Shown here: positions 8,647 to 16,740 of the stretch, in pieces
How positions within the stretch are numbered: the stretch's first letter is position 1
Layout of the letters: each line of letters opens with the position of its first letter
Assembly: GCA_036563875.1 (NCBI GenBank)
Contig: DATCLO010000001.1
Location: 1-39,422 of the forward strand
Direction: 5' to 3'
Origin: ZC4RG29 sp036563875
GTDB taxonomy: Bacteria; Bacteroidota; Bacteroidia; Cytophagales; Cyclobacteriaceae
DNA: 39,422 nucleotides
Program-made: the position numbers and the translations under genes
Notes under the pieces: model-generated
Told to the model about the DNA's origin: nothing
The model's input: only the letters and a program-made list of their open reading frames with translations
The model's database searches: none

Positions 8647-11553
8647 TTATTCCGACGAGCGTTCTACGGGTGTAATGCTTACTGGTCCAAGTAATCCCGA
8701 TTCAATAGGTGCCCAATCTGCCGCCGAAAAGAGCCCATCACGCCGATTCTGCGCCAAACGCGCCGGGAAGTTGACGTTGTAAAACTTCTTCCAGAATACA
8801 CCTCTCCTGTCCAGATCGGCAATGCGGTTGGCCATCAGGTTCGAAACTTCCACTTGCAGCGTGTCCGTGCCCGTAAACAATTTGCGATCCACTACTACCG
8901 TGTAGTTCGGGCCTATCAACGTATCCACAGATACCCCATTGACTAGAACACGCGCGGTTTCTTTCACCGTGCCCAACTCAAGCAGCACATCTTCCTCCCA
9001 GGTGTCAGGCAATTCAACAACAGTAGAGTAACACGCCGTGCCTGAAAAGCTTTCGCCACCTTCTATGTCCATGGTAGTCCACGACCGCAGTGCCGACACG
9101 GTCTCCGGTCCGGGCAATGTTGGTCCACCTTTCACAAAGGTTAGTTGCCAGGGACCATCGAGCGTTAAGCGATCGCCCATGATGCGAACATAGGGAAATG
9201 GTTTATGACGCGTTGACTGTTCCGAAGTACGAACGATAATCCCTTCGCCATTCCTGATCTGCAACCGAAATCTCAGGCCTTCGCCTTTTTGCACCATTTC
9301 TGCTGCGCCGGATTTACCCCGCATGGGGTCAAAGAGCGTTACGGAGTTTCCAGGCACCGATAATCTGACGGTACCGTCAAAGTCTTTTCCAGTCCAGTTG
9401 GTTATGAAATACAGGAATCCATTCGCATCACGCTTTCGGACGAACGTCAACCCCATATCCGTCATAAACTCCCGTGCTACGCCGGCCGTGTTTAATAATT
9501 CCTCCAGATTGTCCCCCTGGATAGCCGAGGATGATTCGGTGAGCCGCGTTTTGGCTGCTGAAAATTCAGAGTTGCGGTCCGGCAAGCCGGCATACGTTTC
9601 GGGCACTCCTTTATATAATATGACCATGCCACCGGCGCCAGCGAGAGCCGCAAGCGCCTCCAGCGTGCTTACGGGGATGTATTTGCATTGGGGAACAACG
9701 ATTGTCTTGTAAGTAGCGCCGCCGGCAGTAACCAGGTTGCCGTTGTTAAGCCTCAGTTCCCTGATTTGACGATCGGAGATGTAGTCATAAGTATACCCGC
9801 GTTCTAACATTTGCATTGCCGCTTCCTTAAATGCTGTACTGTCGTAGACTGCCCCCACACCATCAAAGTGCTCGACCATTTCGGGGCCTCGTGCGGAGAA
9901 ACGGTCGTAGATTGGAAAGTATAGCAGGACGTCGTTGGCGGGAGATGTGTTCTGAAGGAACGACTGGCATCGGGCAATGTAGTGATTGAGTCTGCCGAAG
10001 TCATCCCACATGGGGTTCCGCGAATTGAGGTGTACCGCGGCATAAAATAAGCGTCCCGGCCAGGGATCGTCCTGCGGCGAGTAACAGGTGCCATGATAAA
10101 GTACATGGTTTACGCCGCTGGTCATGAACAAATCTACAGATGCCTTGATTTCCCAAAGGTTAGACATGAAATGCTCGTCGAGCCAGGTGGCCGATTCAGA
10201 CGAGATCAGTCGTTTGCCGCTTACGTTTCCCGCAGAAGATGCCATCTTGATCCGCAGTGCATCGGTGCCTTCCATTTCGGGGATGTCGACAGCCGCATAG
10301 AGGTCGAGTATATTTGCCGGCGACCCATGTGCCTGGTTTCTGACAATCCTTCCTTTGGAAGCTGCCCATTCGCGCCACACTGTAGTGAAATTGTCATGCA
10401 CCAATTCTGAAATCGTCTCCCTGTAATCACTCAACACGCGTTCGTTTTCTTCCTGCGACGCCTGGCCAAAGAGCGCGGGAAGACGTTCGCGCAGGTCGTA
10501 GCCACGACGCTTGAGAAACTCGTCGAATAACTCGGGTGTCCAGTCTGCCGCACCGCGCGCGTCGTCAACTTCATAGGAGTCGTTAAAGAACGCCCGTAGT
10601 TTGGCGAGATCAACGTTTTTCAAGGCGCTGTCAAACCGACTGAGATAGCGGCGCAGTGCCACAGCCGAAAAATGATCGATAACATTGCCCTCACCGCCCG
10701 GCGCTGCGCGTTCTACCATTTTTCCATGTGAGCCTGGGAAAACGGCATACACTTGCCACGAACCAGATGGCGCAGTCCAATCAAGGCGGCTATTGGCATC
10801 CAGCCGGTCCGTTATGTCCAACACCTGTCCGTTGTCCCCGTAGGCCATAACCACAACAGGCTTCAGCATCTTGTCAAACTTTACCTGGTCGAGCGCAAGC
10901 GCCTGGAGATTCGGATTTTTCTCGACGGGTTCAACAAGGTCTTTGATGGTGATTGGCTTTGCACTTGTTCGCGTCGCCGGCTCAGAAATAGTCCCCTGAA
11001 CTACCTGACCGGGAACGCGGTAAATGCCGTGCATTTCATAGATTTGTGTCCCCACCGAACGAACGTAGGGCTCCTGATGGTACAAAACCGGTTCGCGCAC
11101 TCGCTCGCCGCCCTTCACGGGGTACACGGCGTAGTTCATATTCTTGCACGCGTCCGCTTCACTCACCCAGGGGCCGCCGAATGGCCATCCCGTTCCGGTC
11201 GCCATGTCTACCCCAAGTTCGAGTCGCGCTGCCTCATCAAGTGTATGTTCAAGCAACGCTACCCATTCGGGCGACAGGTACTCAACGAATTCCTCTTCTT
11301 CTCCATACACACCATAGATCGGAGTAATTTCAACACCTCCAATGCCTGCCTTTTTTAGCGCTTCTAACTCTGCCGTTATGCCTTCCTTAGTAACGGCACT
11401 ACCATGCCACCACCAGCGTGTCCATGGTTTGGATTCGTTAGTGATCTCAGGCCAGGGCGGTGCGGTAGTTCGCTTGCATGCGTAAAGGGCGCCAACCAGG
11501 AACAGGCATAGCGCTATGCGTGCGCTTTGGCGGAAAAGAAATATTGCGGTCAT
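8647..11553 (-). CDS. GH106-family alpha-L-rhamnosidase, lipoprotein
   Basis: A 968-residue protein with a lipoprotein signal (GALYAC; cysteine near residue 26). Directly after it comes the GH106 N-terminal signature around TRWWWHGSAVTKEGI and a TIM-barrel-like region with GIGGVEITPIYG and LGVDMATGTGWPFGGPWV. The C-terminal ~200 residues look like a beta-sandwich domain (about 775-960, LTLDGPWQLTFVKGG onwards), common in multi-domain rhamnosidases. GH106 enzymes release L-rhamnose from rhamnogalacturonan or other rhamnosylated glycans or glycosides. The gene begins one base after the stop of an L-rhamnose mutarotase, so the two are translationally close and functionally consistent. It is probably anchored to a membrane facing the periplasm or cell surface. 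A short CCCC-GTT-GGGG hairpin overlaps its stop. Confidence 0.9.
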   Translation of the reverse strand: MTAIFLFRQSARIALCLFLVGALYACKRTTAPPWPEITNESKPWTRWWWHGSAVTKEGITAELEALKKAGIGGVEITPIYGVYGEEEEFVEYLSPEWVALLEHTLDEAARLELGVDMATGTGWPFGGPWVSEADACKNMNYAVYPVKGGERVREPVLYHQEPYVRSVGTQIYEMHGIYRVPGQVVQGTISEPATRTSAKPITIKDLVEPVEKNPNLQALALDQVKFDKMLKPVVVMAYGDNGQVLDITDRLDANSRLDWTAPSGSWQVYAVFPGSHGKMVERAAPGGEGNVIDHFSAVALRRYLSRFDSALKNVDLAKLRAFFNDSYEVDDARGAADWTPELFDEFLKRRGYDLRERLPALFGQASQEENERVLSDYRETISELVHDNFTTVWREWAASKGRIVRNQAHGSPANILDLYAAVDIPEMEGTDALRIKMASSAGNVSGKRLISSESATWLDEHFMSNLWEIKASVDLFMTSGVNHVLYHGTCYSPQDDPWPGRLFYAAVHLNSRNPMWDDFGRLNHYIARCQSFLQNTSPANDVLLYFPIYDRFSARGPEMVEHFDGVGAVYDSTAFKEAAMQMLERGYTYDYISDRQIRELRLNNGNLVTAGGATYKTIVVPQCKYIPVSTLEALAALAGAGGMVILYKGVPETYAGLPDRNSEFSAAKTRLTESSSAIQGDNLEELLNTAGVAREFMTDMGLTFVRKRDANGFLYFITNWTGKDFDGTVRLSVPGNSVTLFDPMRGKSGAAEMVQKGEGLRFRLQIRNGEGIIVRTSEQSTRHKPFPYVRIMGDRLTLDGPWQLTFVKGGPTLPGPETVSALRSWTTMDIEGGESFSGTACYSTVVELPDTWEEDVLLELGTVKETARVLVNGVSVDTLIGPNYTVVVDRKLFTGTDTLQVEVSNLMANRIADLDRRGVFWKKFYNVNFPARLAQNRRDGLFSAADWAPIESGLLGPVSITPVERSSE

Positions 11554-11554
11554 G

Positions 11555-11869
11555 CTAATCCAGGTGAAATACTTCCGTCAGTGGTATTGATTGAGGTGAA
11601 TTGTCGGGGTTTGTCTCCATGATATCAGCCATATAAGCCCACCATCGCTGTACGATTCCATTGCGACCAAGGTCCTGCGAGCCCACATCACCAGAATTTT
11701 TCTGCACGGCGAAAAGAGTACCGGTTTCTTCATCAAGAAATATGGAATAGTCTGAAATGCCAGCATCCTTGAGCAAGGCTTTCAGTTCAGGCCATATCTC
11801 CGCATGGCGTTTAGCATACTCAGCCGCCATGCCAGGCTTGAGTTTCATCCGAAAGGCAATTCTTTTCAT
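11555..11869 (-). CDS. rhaM: L-rhamnose mutarotase
   Basis: A 104-residue dimeric alpha/beta-barrel mutarotase that interconverts alpha- and beta-L-rhamnose. The start at 11869 (MKRIAFRMKLKPGMAAEY) gives exactly the usual family length; a longer frame starting at 11902 adds eleven residues not typical of the family and is rejected. Family landmarks are present: H in KRHAEIWPEL, the DYSIFLDEETGTLFAV stretch, and the WWAYMADIM segment holding the conserved WW pair. It directly precedes the GH106 rhamnosidase (1 bp gap), so released rhamnose would be converted to the anomer used by isomerase or transport. No RhaA/RhaB/RhaD homologue is in the window. Confidence 0.93.
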   Translation of the reverse strand: MKRIAFRMKLKPGMAAEYAKRHAEIWPELKALLKDAGISDYSIFLDEETGTLFAVQKNSGDVGSQDLGRNGIVQRWWAYMADIMETNPDNSPQSIPLTEVFHLD

Positions 11870-11930
11870 AGGTGTGGAGGCTTTCGTTTGGAAACTAACC
11901 ACCGAAACGCACGGGTGTGTCCTGTTCTAT

Positions 11931-11964
11931 CCGGAACCCGGCTTCGACTTCGCTCAGCCTCCGG
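11931..11964. repeat. Short hairpin with TCGACTTCGCTC loop
   Basis: CCGGA (11931-11935) pairs with TCCGG (11960-11964), and GGCT (11940-11943) with AGCC (11956-11959), leaving a 4-nt bulge on the left arm. The loop is TCGACTTCGCTC. The loop resembles that of the stronger hairpin 40 bp away although the stems differ, which suggests an interspersed repeat rather than a terminator. No T-run follows on either strand. Confidence 0.55.
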
Positions 11965-12003
11965 ATGCTGACGCTTGCTTGGGCATGTGATGTTGGGTAA
12001 TCA

Positions 12004-12048
12004 GATTACTCCTGTAGTTTTCGGCTCCGCTCAACTACCGGAGTAATC
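12004..12048. repeat. Strong 16-bp hairpin with TTCGGCTCCGCTC loop
   Basis: Arms 12004-12019 and 12033-12048 pair at 15 of 16 positions (single T/C mismatch at 12013/12039) around a 13-nt loop TTCGGCTCCGCTC. There is no following T-run, so a classical terminator is unlikely. The conserved loop shared with the hairpin at 11931 points to a REP-like mobile or structural repeat. Confidence 0.75.
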
Positions 12049-12099
12049 CGATCATCCCCCTTATCTTACTCCTCATATCCCTAAGTGAAGTATCCCGCC

Positions 12100-13350
12100 T
12101 CAACTAAACAACAACCTATAATAAAACACCGGACTCGTAAACCGCATCTTCACATTGATATCCGCCAACGAACTGCACAGAAACTCGTGCCAATACGGGT
12201 TGTTATTTGCTTTCCGGACAACAAGGTTGAAAAGCCTGGGAATGCGGCACATGCGTTGCAGGGCCTGGCTTACCTTAAATTCTTTTCCCATCCTTCGATA
12301 GATTTCGCGATCATACGCGCGATTGAATTGCGCCGAAAAATCTCCAGCACTAAAACAGCGAACAATGTGATCAGCTGCTACCCGACCGCTACGAATTGCA
12401 TTGCCGATGCCCTCGCCTGTGAAGGGATCGATCAGCGACGCAGCATCCCCGACAAGAAGGAAGCGATCACCAGAGAGTTTTCGTTTGGTCGATCCCAATG
12501 GCAGACCGTGACCTTTTACTGATTCCAGAGGTCGCGCATTGATGAATCGCTTTCGAAGAAGGGGGTCAGTGGTCAGTAGTTCCTCCAGCGTATGACGAAG
12601 GTTGATTCGCCTGCGCGCCACAACGGATGACAGCATACCAATGCCGACATTCGCACGACCACCGTGCAAAGGAAAGATCCAGAGGTAGCCCGGAAGTATG
12701 TCTCTGAAGAAATGAAGTTCGATGTGGTTTCTTTCGTCAAAGCCATCAACACCCTCGTAGTAGACCCTCAACCCGGCGCTGTGGTGGCCGCGATCAATGG
12801 ATTTCGTACCTACCAGACGTGCCACAACCGAATTCGCGCCATCAGCGCCGATAACCATACGCGCCCGAAGTAATTTTCGATTAGTGTGAACATGAACTTC
12901 GTCGGCTTTTGTTGACACATCTGTAACTGACATGCCCTCGAAGATTTTGCAATTCCCCGCCGCCTTCAGATGGCTGACAAGAAAATTGTCAAAGTCGTGC
13001 CGCGGCCAGACGTATCCTTTGGAGGCATCCTTTGCAGTGAACGGTAAGTCGACTGATGAACGATCCGGCGCAAAGAGCCGGACTCCGTATGATGGCATTC
13101 GGGTTTCGTGTAAGGCGAAGTCGCGCGCCAGATTCTCCGAAAGCATCGGAAGCTGCCTGACGACATCCGCGCTTAGCGCATCACCGCATACTTTATCGCG
13201 CGGGAATACTGCCTTGTCGACAACACCGACTTTCAATCCGGACCGCGACAAAATCAATGCACATGACACCCCGGCAGGACCTGCCCCTACAATAACTACA
13301 TCGTATAACGGGTCACTTTGATCCATCAACCCTGTACCCTCGCCATCCAA
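12100..13350 (-). CDS. Geranylgeranyl-reductase-type FAD-dependent oxidoreductase
   Basis: A flavoprotein of up to 416 residues. The FAD-binding Rossmann motif VVIVGAGPAGVSCA is near residue 20, the mid-protein motif MVIGADGANSVVARL near residue 165, and the C-terminal FAD motif LVGDAASLIDPFTGEGIGNAI near residue 300. These are the three landmarks of the geranylgeranyl reductase/UbiH-like group, which reduce isoprenoid double bonds or oxidise lipid-like substrates. The substrate here is not determinable. The annotated start overlaps the end of the sugar permease gene by 38 bp; an internal ATG at 13326 (MDQSDPLYDVVIVG) fits the family better and overlaps by only 14 bp. Either way the two are translationally coupled. 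The gene is not obviously related to sugar transport in function. Confidence 0.85.
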   Translation of the reverse strand: MDGEGTGLMDQSDPLYDVVIVGAGPAGVSCALILSRSGLKVGVVDKAVFPRDKVCGDALSADVVRQLPMLSENLARDFALHETRMPSYGVRLFAPDRSSVDLPFTAKDASKGYVWPRHDFDNFLVSHLKAAGNCKIFEGMSVTDVSTKADEVHVHTNRKLLRARMVIGADGANSVVARLVGTKSIDRGHHSAGLRVYYEGVDGFDERNHIELHFFRDILPGYLWIFPLHGGRANVGIGMLSSVVARRRINLRHTLEELLTTDPLLRKRFINARPLESVKGHGLPLGSTKRKLSGDRFLLVGDAASLIDPFTGEGIGNAIRSGRVAADHIVRCFSAGDFSAQFNRAYDREIYRRMGKEFKVSQALQRMCRIPRLFNLVVRKANNNPYWHEFLCSSLADINVKMRFTSPVFYYRLLFS

Positions 13351-14587
13351 AATACCAGATCACGATGAAGCAAATCAGTGGGACGATATAGGCAACCTGA
13401 ATGTTGATGTTGTCCGATATCAGTCCCATAAACAACGGGAACACTGCCCCACCTGCTATCGCCATCACAATGAGCGACGAACCGATTTCCGTATCTTCTT
13501 TCAGGTCTTTGATCGCCAATGCGAAAATGGTCGGGAACATAATCGACTCAAAGAACGGCACTGCAGCGATCGCCCACATAGCCAATTCTGATCTCGCCGT
13601 AACAGCGATGGCGAGCAGGCCGATGCAGATGAGCGAGTAGATAGCGAGCAGACGATTCGCAGGGATGAATTTCGTAAAATACGTCCCGGCAAAGCGACCG
13701 ATCATAAAACCAAACAGTGCTCCGCTCAGCCATAATGCCGCCTCTTTCTCCGGGATATCGTTGGTAAAGCGGGCGAAGCGTATAACGAAACTCGTCACGC
13801 ACACCTGGGCGCCGACATAAAAGAACTGGGCGACCACGCCCCACGCCAGGTGCTTCCGGCGCAACGCTTTTCCTATTGACGACTTCTGAGCCTTCGTCTC
13901 CTGGGGAACTTCGGGCATCCAGGTAAAGAACACTAATATCGCCACAGCAATCACAGCCAGGGCGATGACGAGATACGGCATCTTGACTGCATCTGCTTCC
14001 ATCTGAAGATAAGCCTCTAACTGTTCCGGCGACATCGCCTGCAGTTCACTCTCAGAGTGCTCAATGCCGCTGAGGATGAACTCGCGACCGAGCACGGGTG
14101 CGAGAAAAGCCCCGAGTCCATTAAAGGACTGCGCAAAATTCAGCCGCGTTGTCGCTCCTTCAGGAGCGCCGAGAATCGTGACATAAGGATTTGCCGCCGT
14201 CTCCAGGAAGGCACAGCCGGACGCAAGGATGAACAGTCCACCAAGGAAGAAACCATATACGCGGTAGTCCGCAGCCGGAAGGAAGATGAGCGCTCCTCCC
14301 GCGTACAGCACAAGTCCCAGCAATATTCCCTTCTTGTACCCATACCTTTTCATGAACAAACCCGCGGGGATGGCCATGAGAAAGTAGCCGATATACACCG
14401 CCGAGTCGATGAGGGCGGACTCCAGGTCAGTAAGTCGGCAAGCCTTCTTCAGGTGCGGGATGAGGATGGGTTCAAGGTTGTGAACGAATGCCCAAAGGAA
14501 GAAGAGCATGGTCACAATGATAAAGGGTATCAGGAACTGCCGCGCATGGCTTCCTGCCCCATTACTGAACACGGCGGGACTTGTCAT
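13313..14587 (-). CDS. fucP: FucP-family major facilitator sugar permease
   Basis: A 424-residue inner-membrane transporter with about 12 hydrophobic helices, matching the L-fucose:H+ symporter family in length. Helix 1 carries FFLWAFVHNLEPILIPHLKKA, and helix 4 carries CAFLETAANPYVTILG, whose glutamate corresponds to the proton-coupling E135 of E. coli FucP. At the position of E. coli D46 (NDILIP) this protein reads EPILIP, so that aspartate is lost while a glutamate sits one residue earlier. Substrate may be a 6-deoxyhexose such as fucose or rhamnose, fitting the rhamnosidase and mutarotase nearby, or another hexose. A ~70 bp gap separates it from the upstream RraA-like gene on the same strand. 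Confidence 0.85.
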   Translation of the reverse strand: MTSPAVFSNGAGSHARQFLIPFIIVTMLFFLWAFVHNLEPILIPHLKKACRLTDLESALIDSAVYIGYFLMAIPAGLFMKRYGYKKGILLGLVLYAGGALIFLPAADYRVYGFFLGGLFILASGCAFLETAANPYVTILGAPEGATTRLNFAQSFNGLGAFLAPVLGREFILSGIEHSESELQAMSPEQLEAYLQMEADAVKMPYLVIALAVIAVAILVFFTWMPEVPQETKAQKSSIGKALRRKHLAWGVVAQFFYVGAQVCVTSFVIRFARFTNDIPEKEAALWLSGALFGFMIGRFAGTYFTKFIPANRLLAIYSLICIGLLAIAVTARSELAMWAIAAVPFFESIMFPTIFALAIKDLKEDTEIGSSLIVMAIAGGAVFPLFMGLISDNINIQVAYIVPLICFIVIWYFGWRGYRVDGSK

Positions 14588-14656
14588 AGTCTAGGATTGG
14601 TACGGCGAAATATAAGAAAAGATTGTATCGGCAATCTCCTATTTTAGATGCATCTA

Positions 14657-15433
14657 TCAATCGACGGTCTTATCGAGTGGCATTCCCAGTTGTTGATAAA
14701 GCCCTTTCCTTCCCGCCTTGTCCTTGTTGAGAATTTCGCGAGCGAATTCAGCGACGGCTTTTGCGTGTTCGCGCGGTACCACGACTACACCGTCGCCATC
14801 GGCAACAATCACGTCGCCTGGACGAACCAGCACGCCGCCAATCGTGACGGGTTTGTTGACAGATTCGATCTCATTGCGACCGGGCCTTATACCTCGACCG
14901 CGGTTCATGTAATCGAGATATACAGGAATCTTTTGCTTAATGAGTTCGTCGGTATCGCGTATGCCACCATTGGAGACAATGCCACGGGCGCCCTTGCTTA
15001 CCCAAAAAAGGCCGTTGAATGATCCGACGGATCCGGTATCGCCATCACCCTGAACATCAAGCACGACTACCGACCCGGGTTTGAGAAAATCCACGAACGG
15101 TTCGGTGGAAATCTTCGAATACCAATCTCCTTCCCACTTTTGAAATTCTTCCTTTGGCATGGGATTCTTCAAGATTCTGTTGGTCGGCACGTAGCGAGCT
15201 GTCACAGCAACGCCGCAGAAAACGTGGCTCATATCGTCCGTGTTTTTCCAGAGCGCCTCGATGTTCGTGTCCATGAGCCCCACATCGCGCAAACCTACCA
15301 TGTCCATCCCATCCGAAACATCAGCAACCCGAAGGCCGTCATAGAGTTTGAGGATTTCTTCATCGGCTATCGTCGCCTGTCCGACACTCACCAGAGGCAC
15401 CAGCGACAGCAGTATCAGTATCGTGCGTTTCAT
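14657..15433 (-). CDS. RraA-fold protein with a signal peptide
   Basis: A 258-residue protein of the RraA/HMG-aldolase fold. The conserved core is visible: LRVADVSDGMDMVG near residue 35, GSVVVLDVQGDGDTGSVGS near 120, and SNGGIRDTDEL near 155, with the Arg-Asp pair used in the metal-dependent aldolase/oxaloacetate decarboxylase members. Unusually it starts with a Sec-type signal peptide (MKRTILILLSLVPLVSVGQA), so it should act outside the cytoplasm, whereas well-studied family members are cytoplasmic. Older databases often mislabel the family as dimethylmenaquinone methyltransferase, which is not supported. Upstream, 15468-15503 carries a simple repeat. Function is unknown; a 2-oxo-acid lyase on a secreted pathway is possible. 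Confidence 0.82.
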   Translation of the reverse strand: MKRTILILLSLVPLVSVGQATIADEEILKLYDGLRVADVSDGMDMVGLRDVGLMDTNIEALWKNTDDMSHVFCGVAVTARYVPTNRILKNPMPKEEFQKWEGDWYSKISTEPFVDFLKPGSVVVLDVQGDGDTGSVGSFNGLFWVSKGARGIVSNGGIRDTDELIKQKIPVYLDYMNRGRGIRPGRNEIESVNKPVTIGGVLVRPGDVIVADGDGVVVVPREHAKAVAEFAREILNKDKAGRKGLYQQLGMPLDKTVD

Positions 15434-15467
15434 ATGAAAGAAGTTTTGATCAGTCTGTCAATATAGC

Positions 15468-15503
15468 AAGAAGTGAGAAGTAAGTAGTAAGTACTAAGAA
15501 GTG
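15468..15503. repeat. Degenerate AAGTA/GAAGT-type simple repeat
   Basis: A run of closely related short words (AAGAAGTGAGAAGTAAGTAG then TAAGTACTAAGAAGTG) lies between the 3' end of the AI-2E permease gene and the promoter region of the RraA-like gene. It is imperfectly periodic with units of 6-8 bp. It encodes nothing. Similar degenerate intergenic arrays occur twice more in this window with different words. Confidence 0.5.
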
Positions 15504-15510
15504 GAAAAAA

Positions 15511-16653
15511 TCAGTCGGTCCCATCGCGCTCTGCATCCACACCCGCACTCACAGTCACGCTTACTCTGTCGTTTCCCATTTCTCCAATCACATCCAGATT
15601 CCCCGTCTCTGACAACCAAATCGCGAGGAACCGCATGGAAGGGATATGCGACGCGATGATGACCAGGATTGACGTAACAGGCACAGAAATAATCATCCCA
15701 AGAATACCCCAGATCAGCCCCCAAAACGCGAGGGCGAGAAGTGTGCCCAGCGGGCTGAGGTTCAAGCTGCGGCCCATGACGCGTGGTTCGACAATGTTAC
15801 CCACTACTATTTGCACCGCTGAAAGGCATAAGAGTATCCAAAGAGGAGTAATGAACGACTGGAGTTGCAGTACGGCAAATGCAGACGGAAGCAAGCTTGC
15901 AATAACCGAACCGACATAAGGAATGTAGTTGAGCAGGAAAATCAGAAATGCCCAAAGCACAGGGAAGTCGACGCCAAATGCAAGCAGGATGAAATACGAC
16001 ACCAACCCCGTGAGGAGCGACATCTGGGATTTGATAATTACATATGCACGCACAGCATCATTCACCTTTGAAAGTATATTGAAGAATGTAGCGGCGCGAT
16101 CTGATCCCTGCGCGACGATCGTCAGCTTTTTCCTGAAAGTGCGTTGTTCGGCAATGAGAAAACCGGCGTAGATAATGATCATTACGATGTTGCCGGCCAG
16201 GCTGGACAATCCATTGAGGAGTCCTGTGAGTAGCGGCCGGAAATCAAAGTCCTCCAACCGGTCGATAAGCCGATCCTGAATTTCCACAAAGCGCTCAGAA
16301 GTTCGGAGGCTCTCCAGCAGCACTGTATAGTTGGCGAGGTATTCAGGGAAGCGGACGATAATTAGCTCAAGATTGCGCATCACAATCTCAATGACTACAT
16401 AAATAATTAAAATGATGAAGACGAACGCGAGGGTTGTCAGCAGCCATTCTGGCAAGCGGCGCTTCCCAATGCGCACCCTCCGTCCGTAGTCCCTGAAGGC
16501 GTAGATGAAGTACCAAACCATGCCGGCAAGCACCAGTGGCTGAAAAAAGGTCGCGAAATAAATAAGGCATACCACGATGAGCGAGGTGATAAACAGCCAC
16601 GCGGCAGTTCGTTCAATTCGGACCTGGCTGATGTTGAACTCGGGGCTTGCCAT
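15511..16653 (-). CDS. AI-2E family transporter (permease)
   Basis: A 380-residue membrane protein of the AI-2E/PerM family. Two hydrophobic helices lie at the N-terminus (about 14-55), one at about 70-92, then a soluble helical stretch (about 100-150), and at least four helices between 155 and 345, including LLAFGVDFPVLWAFLIFLLNYIPYVGSVIASLLP, which holds the family-typical NYIPYVGS motif. Members move diverse substrates (AI-2 in the TqsA case, Na+/H+ in others), so the substrate is not assigned. It is divergent from the redoxin gene, sharing an 87-bp promoter region. On its own strand a TATATTTTG sequence (a -7-like element with one extra spacer base) lies about 20 bp upstream of the ATG. 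Confidence 0.87.
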   Translation of the reverse strand: MASPEFNISQVRIERTAAWLFITSLIVVCLIYFATFFQPLVLAGMVWYFIYAFRDYGRRVRIGKRRLPEWLLTTLAFVFIILIIYVVIEIVMRNLELIIVRFPEYLANYTVLLESLRTSERFVEIQDRLIDRLEDFDFRPLLTGLLNGLSSLAGNIVMIIIYAGFLIAEQRTFRKKLTIVAQGSDRAATFFNILSKVNDAVRAYVIIKSQMSLLTGLVSYFILLAFGVDFPVLWAFLIFLLNYIPYVGSVIASLLPSAFAVLQLQSFITPLWILLCLSAVQIVVGNIVEPRVMGRSLNLSPLGTLLALAFWGLIWGILGMIISVPVTSILVIIASHIPSMRFLAIWLSETGNLDVIGEMGNDRVSVTVSAGVDAERDGTD

Positions 16654-16689
16654 AGGTATAATTTTTCAAAATATAACGGATTTGACATT

Positions 16690-16697
16690 TATTTTTG
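16690..16697 (+). promoter_or_regulatory. Putative -7 element (TATTTTTG) for the redoxin gene
   Basis: TATTTTTG matches the Bacteroidota TAnnTTTG -7 consensus and lies about 43 bp before the ATG at 16741. No clear -33 TTTG is at the expected distance. The inverted repeat at 16693-16727 overlaps it, which would allow repression. Confidence 0.4.
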
Positions 16698-16727
16698 GCA
16701 TAAGGCATTTACACTGGAATGCCAAAA
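16693..16727. promoter_or_regulatory. 9-bp inverted repeat TTTTGGCAT-N17-ATGCCAAAA
   Basis: Arms 16693-16701 and 16719-16727 are perfectly complementary. A third copy of the core (GGCATT at 16704-16709) allows an alternative hairpin with AATGCC (16718-16723). It lies between the putative -7 element and the ATG at 16741, so it could be an operator or a leader structure of the redoxin mRNA. Confidence 0.5.
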
Positions 16728-16740
16728 CACAAACTAAACT

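Larger units (their letters stand above)
11870..12099. other. Intergenic region with two hairpins that share a loop motif
   Basis: About 230 bp between the end of the flavoprotein gene (minus strand) and the start of rhaM (minus strand). It must hold the rhaM promoter. The only clear structures are two hairpins, listed separately, whose loops match TTCGRCTYCGCTC. No TAnnTTTG element could be called with confidence; the nearest is TAGTTTCC on the minus strand. Confidence 0.6.

Noticed and set aside
11870..12099. Intrinsic terminator for the flavoprotein gene
   Set aside because: The 16-bp hairpin has no T-run on the minus strand.
14657..15433. Dimethylmenaquinone methyltransferase
   Set aside because: This is a historical misannotation of the RraA fold; no SAM-binding motif is present.
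16690..16710. Sigma-54 promoter before the redoxin gene (TTGGCATAAGGCATT)
   Set aside because: GC is not found at the required 10-bp distance from GG.
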